From assembly GCA_046160675.1 (NCBI GenBank), contig JBJXHH010000213.1, positions 1 to 6,456 of the forward strand: 6,456 bases of DNA, in the 5' to 3' direction. Source of the stretch: JACMJP01 sp046160675 (GTDB lineage Bacteria; Bacteroidota; Bacteroidia; Chitinophagales; BACL12). Both the position numbers and the translations under genes were made by a program. Shown here piece after piece: positions 1 to 5,632 of this stretch (the first letter of the stretch is position 1; each line of letters starts with the position of its first letter). The notes beneath the pieces were generated by a model, which did not search any database, was not told the DNA's origin, and saw only the letters and a list, made by a program, of their open reading frames with translations.

Positions 1-125
1 TCCAGCATTTTTTGCGGAATTACCAAACCAGGTAATTGCCAAACAGGAGTTGTAGTGCAGCATAATCCCTTCTGCGGATTTTCCGCTGCTTCTTTGTATA
101 CATTTTTTGTTGTTTCTAAATACAT
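1..125 (-). CDS. arsM: Probable arsenite methyltransferase ArsM, N-terminal fragment (cut by window edge)
   Basis: Reading the minus strand from the ATG at 125-123 gives 41 codons that run off the left edge with no stop. The peptide opens MYLETTKNVYKEAAENPQ and continues with GLCCTTTPVWQLPGL and an IPQK segment. This opening, with its adjacent Cys22-Cys23, is what I recall for the SAM-dependent methyltransferase found beside arsS in Bacteroidota. Family members methylate arsenite to dimethylarsenite, the substrate for ArsS; paired cysteines would suit As(III) binding, which is inference. The SAM-binding Rossmann domain lies outside the window, so the catalytic part is unseen. An in-frame TAA eight codons upstream supports this start, and no Shine-Dalgarno is present. 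The gene is last of six same-strand genes and lies 112 bases beyond the phosphate transporter, the largest gap in the series, so it could also have its own promoter. Confidence 0.7.
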   Translation of the reverse strand, partial: MYLETTKNVYKEAAENPQKGLCCTTTPVWQLPGLVIPQKML

Positions 126-191
126 AGTTATTTCTGATTTATTTGTTTAAAAAAATTAAGTAATGTTATTTTATCTTACTTCTTCTTTATA

Positions 192-209
192 ATCTGTTCC
201 CTCACAGAT
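192..209. repeat. Short perfect inverted repeat between the PiT gene and arsM
   Basis: ATCTGT (192-197) and ACAGAT (204-209) are perfect complements around a 6-base spacer. In the minus-strand transcript this forms a 6-bp hairpin about 30 bases after the transporter stop and about 67 bases before the arsM start. No T-tract follows in the direction of transcription, so it is not a normal intrinsic terminator. It could be a processing or stability hairpin or an operator; a 6-bp repeat can also arise by chance. Confidence 0.3.
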
Positions 210-237
210 ATTTGCATAATTCCACCTATTTTGTTCT

Positions 238-1320
238 CTAGATCAGCCTGCTACATATAAAAAACAGCGAACCTGCAAAAACTGCAGCTATTGGCAATGT
301 GAGCACCCAGCTTCCCACTATTTTCCCTACCATTTTATAATCTGCCTTTTTATTCACTACGCCAATCCCGAAAATGCCACCAACGGAAACATGCGTTGTT
401 GAAACAGGTAATGCTAATGCGCTTGCACTCCAAACTAAAACTGCTGTAATTAAATTTGAAGTGAAACCCTGTCCCGGATTCATGTAAGTGATTTTTTTAC
501 TCATGGTTTCACCAACTTTTTTTGCATTGAATAATCCGCCAACCGCCATGATAACTGCAACGATAATGATCATAAAAGGTACATTTAAAAAACTTACTAA
601 TAATAATAGTCCTGCAATTTTTGGTGCATCGTTCATTCCCCTTGCAAAGCCAACAGCGCCGGCAGAAATAAAATGCAAGCCGTCTAAAATTTTTTGCGCA
701 GAAATTCCAACTACATTTCCTGTATATGTTTCTATTTGCTTTTGCTCTACATAAATATGCGGCACCGCAATATTCGACTGCAATGTATGCGGGTTTTCAA
801 ATATAATTTCTGTTTCTTTATTTACTTTTAATAAAATGCGTATTTGTTTGAAAATAAAATAGAGGATAATACTTGCACCGCATGCAATAAGGGGGCTTAA
901 TAAAAGCGGTTTAAAAAATGTATCCGCAAGCATGGAAGTATTCAGATCATTTCCTACAGCCATGTAACCTGCACCAACTAAAGAACCCACAATTGCATGC
1001 GTTGTAGAAACCGGGATACCAATTTTTGTTGCAAGAAAAACAGTGCTTGCAGCGCCCAGTGCAACAGCAATGGCAAGTGCCGGATCACTTAATGCTTCAT
1101 CAGGTATCAATCCCTTGCCTGAAAAATTTTTCATTAAACCATGAGCAACATATATAGCAAATAAACAACCTGCAAATGTTGTAATTGTTCCCCAGTTAAT
1201 TGCTTTTTTAAAATTCGTAGTTCCGCTTCCAAATAATGTGGCTACGCCTTTAAAATTATCATTAGCCCCGTTTGAGTAAGCTAGAAAACATGCTGCTACT
1301 AAAATAATAAATGCCGCCAT
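238..1320 (-). CDS. PiT-family inorganic phosphate transporter (possible arsenate uptake route)
   Basis: This 360-residue inner-membrane protein carries the duplicated signature of the PiT/PHO4 family: GANDNFKG at 18-25 and GMNDAPK at 228-234, each followed by a PVSTTH motif (103-108 and 305-310). Hydrophobic segments cluster in two halves (about 1-160 and 215-360), separated by a hydrophilic loop at about 160-215, as expected for the inverted-repeat fold. PiT proteins move phosphate, often as a metal-phosphate complex driven by a cation gradient, and known PiT systems also admit arsenate. The ATG start is 42 bases after the upstream glycosyltransferase gene, on the same strand. No Pst or PhoU gene accompanies it; its neighbours are arsenosugar enzymes. 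I infer that it either feeds arsenate into the pathway or maintains phosphate under arsenate exposure. Family assignment is very secure; the arsenic role is inference. Confidence 0.93.
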   Translation of the reverse strand: MAAFIILVAACFLAYSNGANDNFKGVATLFGSGTTNFKKAINWGTITTFAGCLFAIYVAHGLMKNFSGKGLIPDEALSDPALAIAVALGAASTVFLATKIGIPVSTTHAIVGSLVGAGYMAVGNDLNTSMLADTFFKPLLLSPLIACGASIILYFIFKQIRILLKVNKETEIIFENPHTLQSNIAVPHIYVEQKQIETYTGNVVGISAQKILDGLHFISAGAVGFARGMNDAPKIAGLLLLVSFLNVPFMIIIVAVIMAVGGLFNAKKVGETMSKKITYMNPGQGFTSNLITAVLVWSASALALPVSTTHVSVGGIFGIGVVNKKADYKMVGKIVGSWVLTLPIAAVFAGSLFFICSRLI

Positions 1321-1362
1321 TTTGAAATTTACGATTTGATAGTAAGAGTTTTGTTATTTCAA

Positions 1363-1989
1363 TTATTCTTGTACTTTCATTGGTCTAATCAGCATATTAG
1401 CTAATTGGCTTATTGAGTGCAGATCCTTAACAGTATCTACATCACTCAGCATTTCCAGTTCAAACAATTTTCCGTTGTTGGATATAATTTCCTGTTTTGT
1501 TTCTGCATATAATTTTTCTGTGCTCCAAAGTTTGTTTTTAAAAACCCAGCGATTCCATTTTTTCATCGCAATTAAATAATAACCGCCGTCATTTGCAGGG
1601 CCGAAAACAAAATCATTTTCTGCCAGTTTCTCAAATGCAACATCAATATGTTCTTGTTGTAGTTCATAACAATCAGCACCGATCATCACTACATTTTTGT
1701 AATCATTTTTAAATGGGATGCTGAATGCATAATCCATTCTTGCTCCCAGGTCACCGCTGCATTGTGTGTATTTTTTATAAAAGGAGTTTTCGAACAAATC
1801 ATTTCTTTCTACTACATCACTATAAAAAATAAATTTATCTGCCACAATTTTTGCTGTAATAGTTTTAGTGTGTTCAAGAAGTTTCAGATAAATCTCCAAT
1901 GCTTTATCATCACCAACATCTTTGGCAAGACGGGTTTTTACTTTCCCTTTTACAGGATTTTTAAGCATGATGATTAAAGCGTTTTTCAT
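1363..1989 (-). CDS. TIGR04282-type (DUF2064) arsenosugar biosynthesis glycosyltransferase
   Basis: This cytosolic 208-residue protein has the GT-A/nucleotidyltransferase-like fold of the DUF2064/TIGR04282 family. The nucleotide-binding opening NPVKGKVKTRLA lies at 11-22, a SGDLGARM segment at 78-85, the metal-binding-type GADCYEL motif at 104-110, and FGPANDGGYYLIAMK at 129-143, followed by SDVDT at 182-186. All the hallmark blocks are present and the length is normal for the family. Such proteins are named for their association with arsS and arsM and are thought to act on the arsenosugar after ArsS has built the arsenic-ribose adduct; the exact donor and acceptor are not evident from sequence. 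The ATG is 35 bases downstream of the arsS stop, without a Shine-Dalgarno, consistent with co-transcription. A second, more divergent member of this family lies at the head of the operon. Confidence 0.88.
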   Translation of the reverse strand: MKNALIIMLKNPVKGKVKTRLAKDVGDDKALEIYLKLLEHTKTITAKIVADKFIFYSDVVERNDLFENSFYKKYTQCSGDLGARMDYAFSIPFKNDYKNVVMIGADCYELQQEHIDVAFEKLAENDFVFGPANDGGYYLIAMKKWNRWVFKNKLWSTEKLYAETKQEIISNNGKLFELEMLSDVDTVKDLHSISQLANMLIRPMKVQE

Positions 1990-2024
1990 TTATTTCTGTA
2001 AGAGGATTCTTAGTCACTCGTTTT

Positions 2025-3083
2025 TCAGGTAACAGCTCCCCCGCAGGAAGAACCGCTTCCCGCTGTACATCCGTAACAATGTTGATTGACTACAATTTCC
2101 CGTGCATTTAATTTTTCAAGATTCCAATTCTTTATATGATCGGGAGCTCCATGATTAACTTTCAAGCCCAGCATCTGGTTAAAATCACAATCATAAATAT
2201 TTCCGTCCCAACCAATGGAAATTGTATTTCTGCACATCACCCCAGCTGCTGCTACAGGGTTGAAGGCTTCAATCAGTTTCGTCATATAACTTTCATAATT
2301 GCCTGACTCGATCAAATAATCCAGGAACCTGCTAATGGGCATGTTCGTTATACAGAACAAAGAGTTAAACTCTATATCATACAATCGTTTTAATTCTTTC
2401 TTGAATTGATTTTCCAGAGTTATTTGATCACCGGGCAAAAATGCTCCGCTGGGATTATATACAAGGTTTAATATCAAACCCGTCCCAGGTTTTCCGTAAC
2501 CGACTGTATTCAGTTTTTTAAGTGCAGCAATACTGTCTTCAAAAACTCCATCACCCCTTTGCGCATCTGTTCTTGATTTATTGTAAAATGGCAATGAAGA
2601 AATTACTTCCACTTTATGTTGTGCAAAAAATTCCGGCAGGTCATGATATTTTTTATTCGCCATGATGATGGTGAGATTACAACGCACCATTGTTTTTCTG
2701 CCGAGTTTTGAAATCTCTTCCACAAACCACCTGAAGTCCGGGTTCATTTCCGGAGCGCCGCCAGTAAGATCAACAGTCGGAATATCTGTTTGCGCCAATG
2801 CATCTAAACACAATTGCATTGTTTCCCTGGTCATGATCTCTTTCCTGTCAGGCCCTGCATCTACATGGCAATGCGCACAGGTTTGATTACACATATACCC
2901 AACATTCACCTGGAATATTTCTGCTTTCTTGGGCTTCAACGGAAACAAACTTACCTGGGCAAGTTTCTGTTCAAACCTTTCAAAGTCTGAAGTTGCTACT
3001 TCATGCGTTTCAAGCACTTTCAACTGGTAATCGTTATCGGCCAGTTTATGATGCTGCGCATGAAGGCTTTTTAGAGTTTTCAT
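2025..3083 (-). CDS. arsS: Arsenosugar biosynthesis radical SAM enzyme ArsS
   Basis: This 352-residue protein has the radical SAM cluster motif CNQTCAHC with Cys65, Cys69 and Cys72, and a SAM-contacting DLTGGAPE segment at 105-112. The C-terminal half is cysteine-rich (Cys284, Cys299) and ends in a distinctive HCYGCTAGSGSSCGG block with Cys336, Cys339 and Cys347, which suggests an auxiliary Fe-S cluster. This tail, with the neighbouring methyltransferase and glycosyltransferases, identifies the ArsS family (formerly 'radical SAM/Cys-rich', TIGR04167). The family reaction is transfer of the SAM-derived 5'-deoxyadenosyl group to dimethylarsenite, the first arsenic-carbon bond to the sugar. Some relatives are selenoproteins; here every motif position is Cys and no in-frame TGA is used. 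The start is an ATG 47 bases after the peroxidase-like gene, with a palindrome in between. It gives the family's usual length. Confidence 0.93.
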   Translation of the reverse strand: MKTLKSLHAQHHKLADNDYQLKVLETHEVATSDFERFEQKLAQVSLFPLKPKKAEIFQVNVGYMCNQTCAHCHVDAGPDRKEIMTRETMQLCLDALAQTDIPTVDLTGGAPEMNPDFRWFVEEISKLGRKTMVRCNLTIIMANKKYHDLPEFFAQHKVEVISSLPFYNKSRTDAQRGDGVFEDSIAALKKLNTVGYGKPGTGLILNLVYNPSGAFLPGDQITLENQFKKELKRLYDIEFNSLFCITNMPISRFLDYLIESGNYESYMTKLIEAFNPVAAAGVMCRNTISIGWDGNIYDCDFNQMLGLKVNHGAPDHIKNWNLEKLNAREIVVNQHCYGCTAGSGSSCGGAVT

Positions 3084-3112
3084 TTTTTCTTATTTATAGA
3101 ATATTTATTACG

Positions 3113-3128
3113 AATACAAATTTGTATT
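3113..3128. repeat. 16-bp perfect palindrome between the peroxidase-like gene and arsS
   Basis: AATACAAATTTGTATT reads identically on both strands, with no spacer. It starts two bases after the peroxidase-like stop codon and ends 29 bases before the arsS ATG. A spacerless AT-rich palindrome of this length is a typical shape for a dimeric repressor or MarR/Fur-like site, and it also contains AATTTG, close to the end of a Bacteroidota TAnnTTTG box. No regulator gene is visible here, so operator function is a hypothesis. AT-rich composition raises the chance of a random palindrome. Confidence 0.45.
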
Positions 3129-3130
3129 TC

Positions 3131-3469
3131 CTACATCGCCAGCTCCTTAAACTTATTCATCATTTGTGTTCCATGCACCAACGATGCGCCGCCCCTGATG
3201 GCTGCTGCAACATGAATTGCTTCCATCATTTGTTCTTCATCACATCCTTTCGCCAATGTATCCTCTGTATATGCATCAATGCAATATGGGCATTGTATTG
3301 CATGGGCAACTGCCAATGCGATCAATGATTTTTCTCTTGCCGTTAATGCACCTTCTGCAAAAACTTTTCCGTAATACTCAAAAAAGGATTTTCCAAGTTC
3401 AGCATCCCAGTCGCTGATGGTACCGAATTTTTTAAGGTCTTTCGGGTCGTAATAGGTTGAACGCTCCAT
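3131..3469 (-). CDS. Arsenosugar biosynthesis-associated peroxidase-like protein (AhpD/carboxymuconolactone decarboxylase family)
   Basis: This is a 112-residue all-helical AhpD-like protein of cytosolic type. The conserved segment ALTAREKSLIALAVAHAIQC leads into a CPYC redox pair (Cys60, Cys63), followed by IDAYTEDTLAKG and a C-terminal IHVAAAIRGGASLVHG helix pair. The CxxC is the thiol centre of AhpD-type alkylhydroperoxidases. The histidine that normally sits four residues after the second Cys in AhpD is Tyr67 here, so classical AhpD proton relay is unlikely; the arsenosugar-associated subfamily (TIGR04169, as I recall) looks like this. Its role is unproven. A thiol redox partner that reduces or handles trivalent arsenicals for ArsM or ArsS is a reasonable inference. 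It lies 47 bases upstream of arsS on the same strand, begins with ATG, and is flanked by a palindrome on each side. Confidence 0.88.
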   Translation of the reverse strand: MERSTYYDPKDLKKFGTISDWDAELGKSFFEYYGKVFAEGALTAREKSLIALAVAHAIQCPYCIDAYTEDTLAKGCDEEQMMEAIHVAAAIRGGASLVHGTQMMNKFKELAM

Positions 3470-3523
3470 TGTTTGATTGTTGTTTTATTAATAAGTGAAA
3501 AATTAAAATATATTCTAAACTTG

Positions 3524-3547
3524 TATATACGCTAAAAGGCGTATACA
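3524..3547. repeat. Imperfect inverted repeat upstream of the peroxidase-like gene
   Basis: TATACGC (3526-3532) and GCGTATA (3539-3545) are perfect complements with a 6-base spacer. On the minus strand a G-U pair and one more A-U pair extend the stem to 9 bp. The element lies within the 106-base gap between the distal DUF2064 gene and the peroxidase-like gene, about 55 bases before the latter's ATG. In RNA it is a hairpin without a following T-tract, so it is not a standard terminator. As DNA it resembles an operator with two half-sites. Function unknown. Confidence 0.4.
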
Positions 3548-3575
3548 TGTGTTTTAACTGGGGAGGAATATGTGA

Positions 3576-4274
3576 TTAGAAAACAGGCGGAGCCCTTAGA
3601 GAAGAGATGTGTTGAAGCTGTGTGTGTTGCGGTAAATTTTTGTACAAAGATATTTTTTCAGTAATCGATTGCAGAACGGATTGGATAAATAAACGCAAAG
3701 CAGCCGGGGATAAGAAAGAATGAACAAATTGTTTTATTGCCGCATACCCGTCAATATCAGATTTTAAAATGAGTGAAAAGATGGTTGCTGAAACTTCATG
3801 CAAATAATTTTCAAATGCTTCAGAAATATTTTTGGTTTCCCAGGGAAGGTGCAAAAAGGGATCAACATGAAAATCCTTTTTGCGAAGCCCAATGAGATAT
3901 AAACCGCCGTCTATTGCAGGGCCGATTACGCAAATATTTTTCTCTAATTGAATTTTTGAATGAAGGATGTCTGCAACAGTTAGTGCGGGGCAATCATTAC
4001 CAATAGCAATCACATTTTCAAAACCACTATCGTACACTTCCTGAATTGCATACAGAAAACGTTCAGCAAAGGTATTTCCAGTTTGGTGTGCTGAATCTGT
4101 TATAAAAAATGGCAACCCGCTTGCTGAAACGATGTGCGCAGCATGGTTTATGAGCTTGTTGGCAATATGCGCATTCGCTTTCTGGTGATGCAGCCCGCTG
4201 AAATCTTTTACTGCAGCCTCCTCCGCCACTGTGCGGGTGAAGAGTAAAACGGCGGTTGTCTGTTTCTCCTGCAT
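3576..4274 (-). CDS. Divergent DUF2064/TIGR04282-like protein, first gene of the arsenosugar operon
   Basis: This 232-residue protein shares the second half of the TIGR04282 signature with the canonical paralogue: IGNDCPAL at 91-98, IGPAIDGGLYLIGL at 117-130, LPWET at 143-147 and SDID at 172-175. The N-terminal nucleotide-binding motif is missing: where the paralogue has GKVKTRLA, this protein reads FTRTVAEEAAVKDF (12-25). The SGDLG.R segment is replaced by TGNTFAERF (65-73). It also carries about 45 extra C-terminal residues of no recognised domain. The fold is probably kept, but substrate or nucleotide use must differ, or the protein may be non-catalytic. I chose ATG at 4274. A TTG three codons upstream (4283) is in frame, but it overlaps the promoter-like box and adds nothing conserved. 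The gene lies 106 bases upstream of the peroxidase-like gene. Family call is good; activity is unknown. Confidence 0.8.
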   Translation of the reverse strand: MQEKQTTAVLLFTRTVAEEAAVKDFSGLHHQKANAHIANKLINHAAHIVSASGLPFFITDSAHQTGNTFAERFLYAIQEVYDSGFENVIAIGNDCPALTVADILHSKIQLEKNICVIGPAIDGGLYLIGLRKKDFHVDPFLHLPWETKNISEAFENYLHEVSATIFSLILKSDIDGYAAIKQFVHSFLSPAALRLFIQSVLQSITEKISLYKNLPQHTQLQHISSLRAPPVF

Positions 4275-4280
4275 TGAGGG

Positions 4281-4288
4281 CAAACTTA
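4281..4288 (-). promoter_or_regulatory. Candidate -7 box (TAnnTTTG) for the arsenosugar operon
   Basis: The minus strand reads TAAGTTTG at 4288-4281, an exact match to the Bacteroidota -7 consensus TAnnTTTG, ending six bases before the ATG at 4274. Transcription from it would begin at or just before the start codon, giving a leaderless or nearly leaderless mRNA. No clear TTG -33 element is seen at the expected distance, which weakens the call. Confidence 0.4.
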
Positions 4289-4529
4289 GTATTTTTTGTA
4301 AAAGTTCTTAAAACTTAATAAACATTTAACAAGGGTTTCCAACCATCCTCTCAATTTGCAGGCATCGGCTGCTGTTTTTTTTTGCAGAAAAATAATACAC
4401 ACACCTTGCAAAACGCCAAAATCTTTCGCCAATAACTTCGGCCGCACAAAGTATTGTAAATACAGAAGGTTTGTATCGCTGTAATGGAGTTTAAAACCTG
4501 ATTTTTACAACAAAACAAAATGAAATCCC

Positions 4530-4537
4530 TACCTTTA
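4530..4537 (+). promoter_or_regulatory. Candidate -7 box for the cold-shock gene
   Basis: TACCTTTA matches the Bacteroidota TAnnTTTG consensus at all but the last base and lies 21 bases upstream of the cold-shock ATG (4559). It would give a short 5' leader of about 15 bases, unlike the long leader of E. coli cspA. The -33 region has only a TTTTTAC stretch. Confidence 0.4.
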
Positions 4538-4558
4538 TGAAAATTAGAAAACTATTGC

Positions 4559-5011
4559 ATGGGAAAAGGACAGGAAACATCGACCAAAAAAGACAGGGAA
4601 AAGAAAAGACGGCAGAAGAAAGAAGAGAAAGCAAAGAAGATGGAGATGCGCAAGGCAAATAACAATAAAGGTAAAAGCCTTGATGAGATGATAGCCTATA
4701 CCGATGAATACGGAAATATTACTGCTGAAAAACCTGACCTTACACAAGTAAAGCCGGTACGGGTGGAAGATATGATAATAAATACACCTAAACTGGGCGA
4801 TAAAAATCATGCAGATACTGAGCGGAAAGGAATTGTAACATATTTCAATTCAGAAAAAGGGTACGGTTTTATAAAAGATACAGAAACGAGGAACAGCATT
4901 TTTGTGCATACAAGCGGCACAAAAGAAACTCTTGTAGAAAATGACAGGGTACTGTTTAAGCTGGAAAAAGGCCCCAGGGGATTAAATGCTGTTAGTGTGA
5001 AGAAAGCATAA
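4559..5011 (+). CDS. Cold-shock-domain protein with charged N-terminal extension
   Basis: This is a 150-residue protein. Residues 1-40 are extremely rich in Lys, Arg and Glu and look like a basic, probably helical or disordered, nucleic-acid-contacting tail. Residues 40-85 form a linker (SLDEMIAYTDEYGNIT and on). Residues 89-149 form a cold-shock OB-fold domain with RNP1 KGYGFI (100-105) and RNP2 IFVHTS (114-119). The classic KGxVKWFN opening is KGIVTYFN here, so the aromatic Trp is replaced by Tyr95. Stand-alone CSPs are about 65-70 residues; the extension is a recurring Bacteroidota architecture as far as I recall, not a new fusion. The likely role is binding of single-stranded RNA as a chaperone. 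It is transcribed divergently from the arsenosugar operon and convergently with the gene at 5035-5622, and is probably monocistronic. Function in cold response is not shown by sequence. Confidence 0.9.
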   Translation: MGKGQETSTKKDREKKRRQKKEEKAKKMEMRKANNNKGKSLDEMIAYTDEYGNITAEKPDLTQVKPVRVEDMIINTPKLGDKNHADTERKGIVTYFNSEKGYGFIKDTETRNSIFVHTSGTKETLVENDRVLFKLEKGPRGLNAVSVKKA

Positions 5012-5012
5012 C

Positions 5013-5031
5013 CTGGAATCCTTCAGTTTTT
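5013..5031 (+). terminator. Weak candidate terminator for the cold-shock gene
   Basis: CTGGA (5013-5017) pairs with TTCAG (5022-5026), including one G-U, around a 4-base loop, and is followed at once by five T (5027-5031). It begins two bases after the cold-shock stop codon, inside the 23-base gap to the convergent gene. The stem is short, so efficiency is doubtful. Confidence 0.35.
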
Positions 5032-5034
5032 ACT

Positions 5035-5622
5035 TTATAAATAACTTTTTAAAAGGCGGAATTTGATTGCATGTAATCTTTTATCGTCTTTATTTAGCCT
5101 TGAAATTGCATCAAATACTTTTTCAGTTTCAGTTTTGGTAAGAAATACAAACCCGTTTTTGCCTTTAATCCTTTTTGAAAAAACAGCTTCACCCCCTACA
5201 GTTTTAACATCTACATAATTTTCCAGGTGGTGAATATTTTTCATTTCAGTTTTAATATTCGTACGTAACAACTGTTCTGCATTATAAGGAGAAATCCTGC
5301 GCCCTTCTGCAAATAACGGGAAAGCATAAAACCCAGTGATATAACTTTCTCCATCTTCAGGATTCTTGGAAACAATAAAAACTATTTGGATTGAAGTGTT
5401 GACTTTGGAATTTACAAGAGCGCCGTTTAGCTGCGGAAGGAATCCCTGGTACACAGTATCTTTTTCCTCATCCTGAACAGAGTGTGCATATAATAATGAA
5501 CTGAGTTCAGGGCTTTGAAGTGCAGCAAACTCAGAAGCAGAAACATCAGCTTCCGAAGGCATACCCTGCCATTTATTTGAATTCCAGTCGGTGCGGGTTA
5601 GTAACCCGATTGTTTTTTCCAT
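5035..5622 (-). CDS. Uncharacterised protein, 195 residues
   Basis: I do not recognise the family. The protein is soluble-looking, with no signal peptide or membrane segment. It opens IGLLTRTDWNSNKWQGMP (residues 5-22). A hydrophobic strand pair follows at 78-85 (IQIVFIVS) and 94-102 (YITGFYAFP), then a polar middle (RRISPYNAEQLLRTNIKTE, 108-126), and a basic helical C-terminus (170-195). The TDWNSNKW opening and the ITGFYAF strand loosely recall small PUA/EVE-like beta-barrel proteins that recognise modified bases, but no diagnostic motif confirms this. The ATG is 10 bases after the stop of the upstream 99-residue gene, so the two are almost certainly co-transcribed. The coding region is intact and its codon use is not visibly different from its neighbours. 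Real gene: very likely. Function: unknown. Confidence 0.75.
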   Translation of the reverse strand: MEKTIGLLTRTDWNSNKWQGMPSEADVSASEFAALQSPELSSLLYAHSVQDEEKDTVYQGFLPQLNGALVNSKVNTSIQIVFIVSKNPEDGESYITGFYAFPLFAEGRRISPYNAEQLLRTNIKTEMKNIHHLENYVDVKTVGGEAVFSKRIKGKNGFVFLTKTETEKVFDAISRLNKDDKRLHAIKFRLLKSYL

Positions 5623-5632
5623 GATCTTTTTT

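Larger units (their letters stand above)
4275..4558. other. Divergent intergenic region between the arsenosugar operon and the cold-shock gene
   Basis: This 284-base region has no supported gene. It holds a promoter-like box for the minus-strand operon (4281-4288) and one for the cold-shock gene (4530-4537). It also holds an AAGTT/AACTT inverted repeat near 4302-4316, and a GGGTTTCCAACC stretch at 4333-4344 with GCATC about 18 bases further on. There is a run of nine T at 4375-4383 just after a weak GCAG/CTGC hairpin (4358-4372). The GGGTTTCCAACC...GCATC arrangement resembles elements I associate with ECF-sigma promoters in Bacteroidota, but this is only a visual resemblance. Confidence 0.5.

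Noticed and set aside
488..754. Plus-strand open frame of 88 codons opposite the phosphate transporter
   Set aside because: It lies wholly antisense to a convincing PiT gene and its translation has no recognisable domain; it is a shadow of that gene.
2025..2080. Selenocysteine in the ArsS C-terminal cysteine block
   Set aside because: Some ArsS relatives are selenoproteins, but here all motif positions are Cys codons and the frame is uninterrupted.
2993..3328. Plus-strand open frame of 111 codons across the arsS/peroxidase-like junction
   Set aside because: It is antisense to two well-supported genes and their gap, with a low-complexity Cys/His-rich translation typical of a shadow frame.
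4275..4283. TTG at 4283 as start of the first operon gene
   Set aside because: It adds only three residues, overlaps the promoter-like box, and an ATG follows at 4274 with the expected family N-terminus.
4544..4810. Minus-strand open frame, hydrophobic, 88 codons
   Set aside because: It is the complement of the Lys/Glu-rich tail of the cold-shock protein; the apparent hydrophobicity is an artefact of AAA/GAA codons read in reverse as TTT/TTC.
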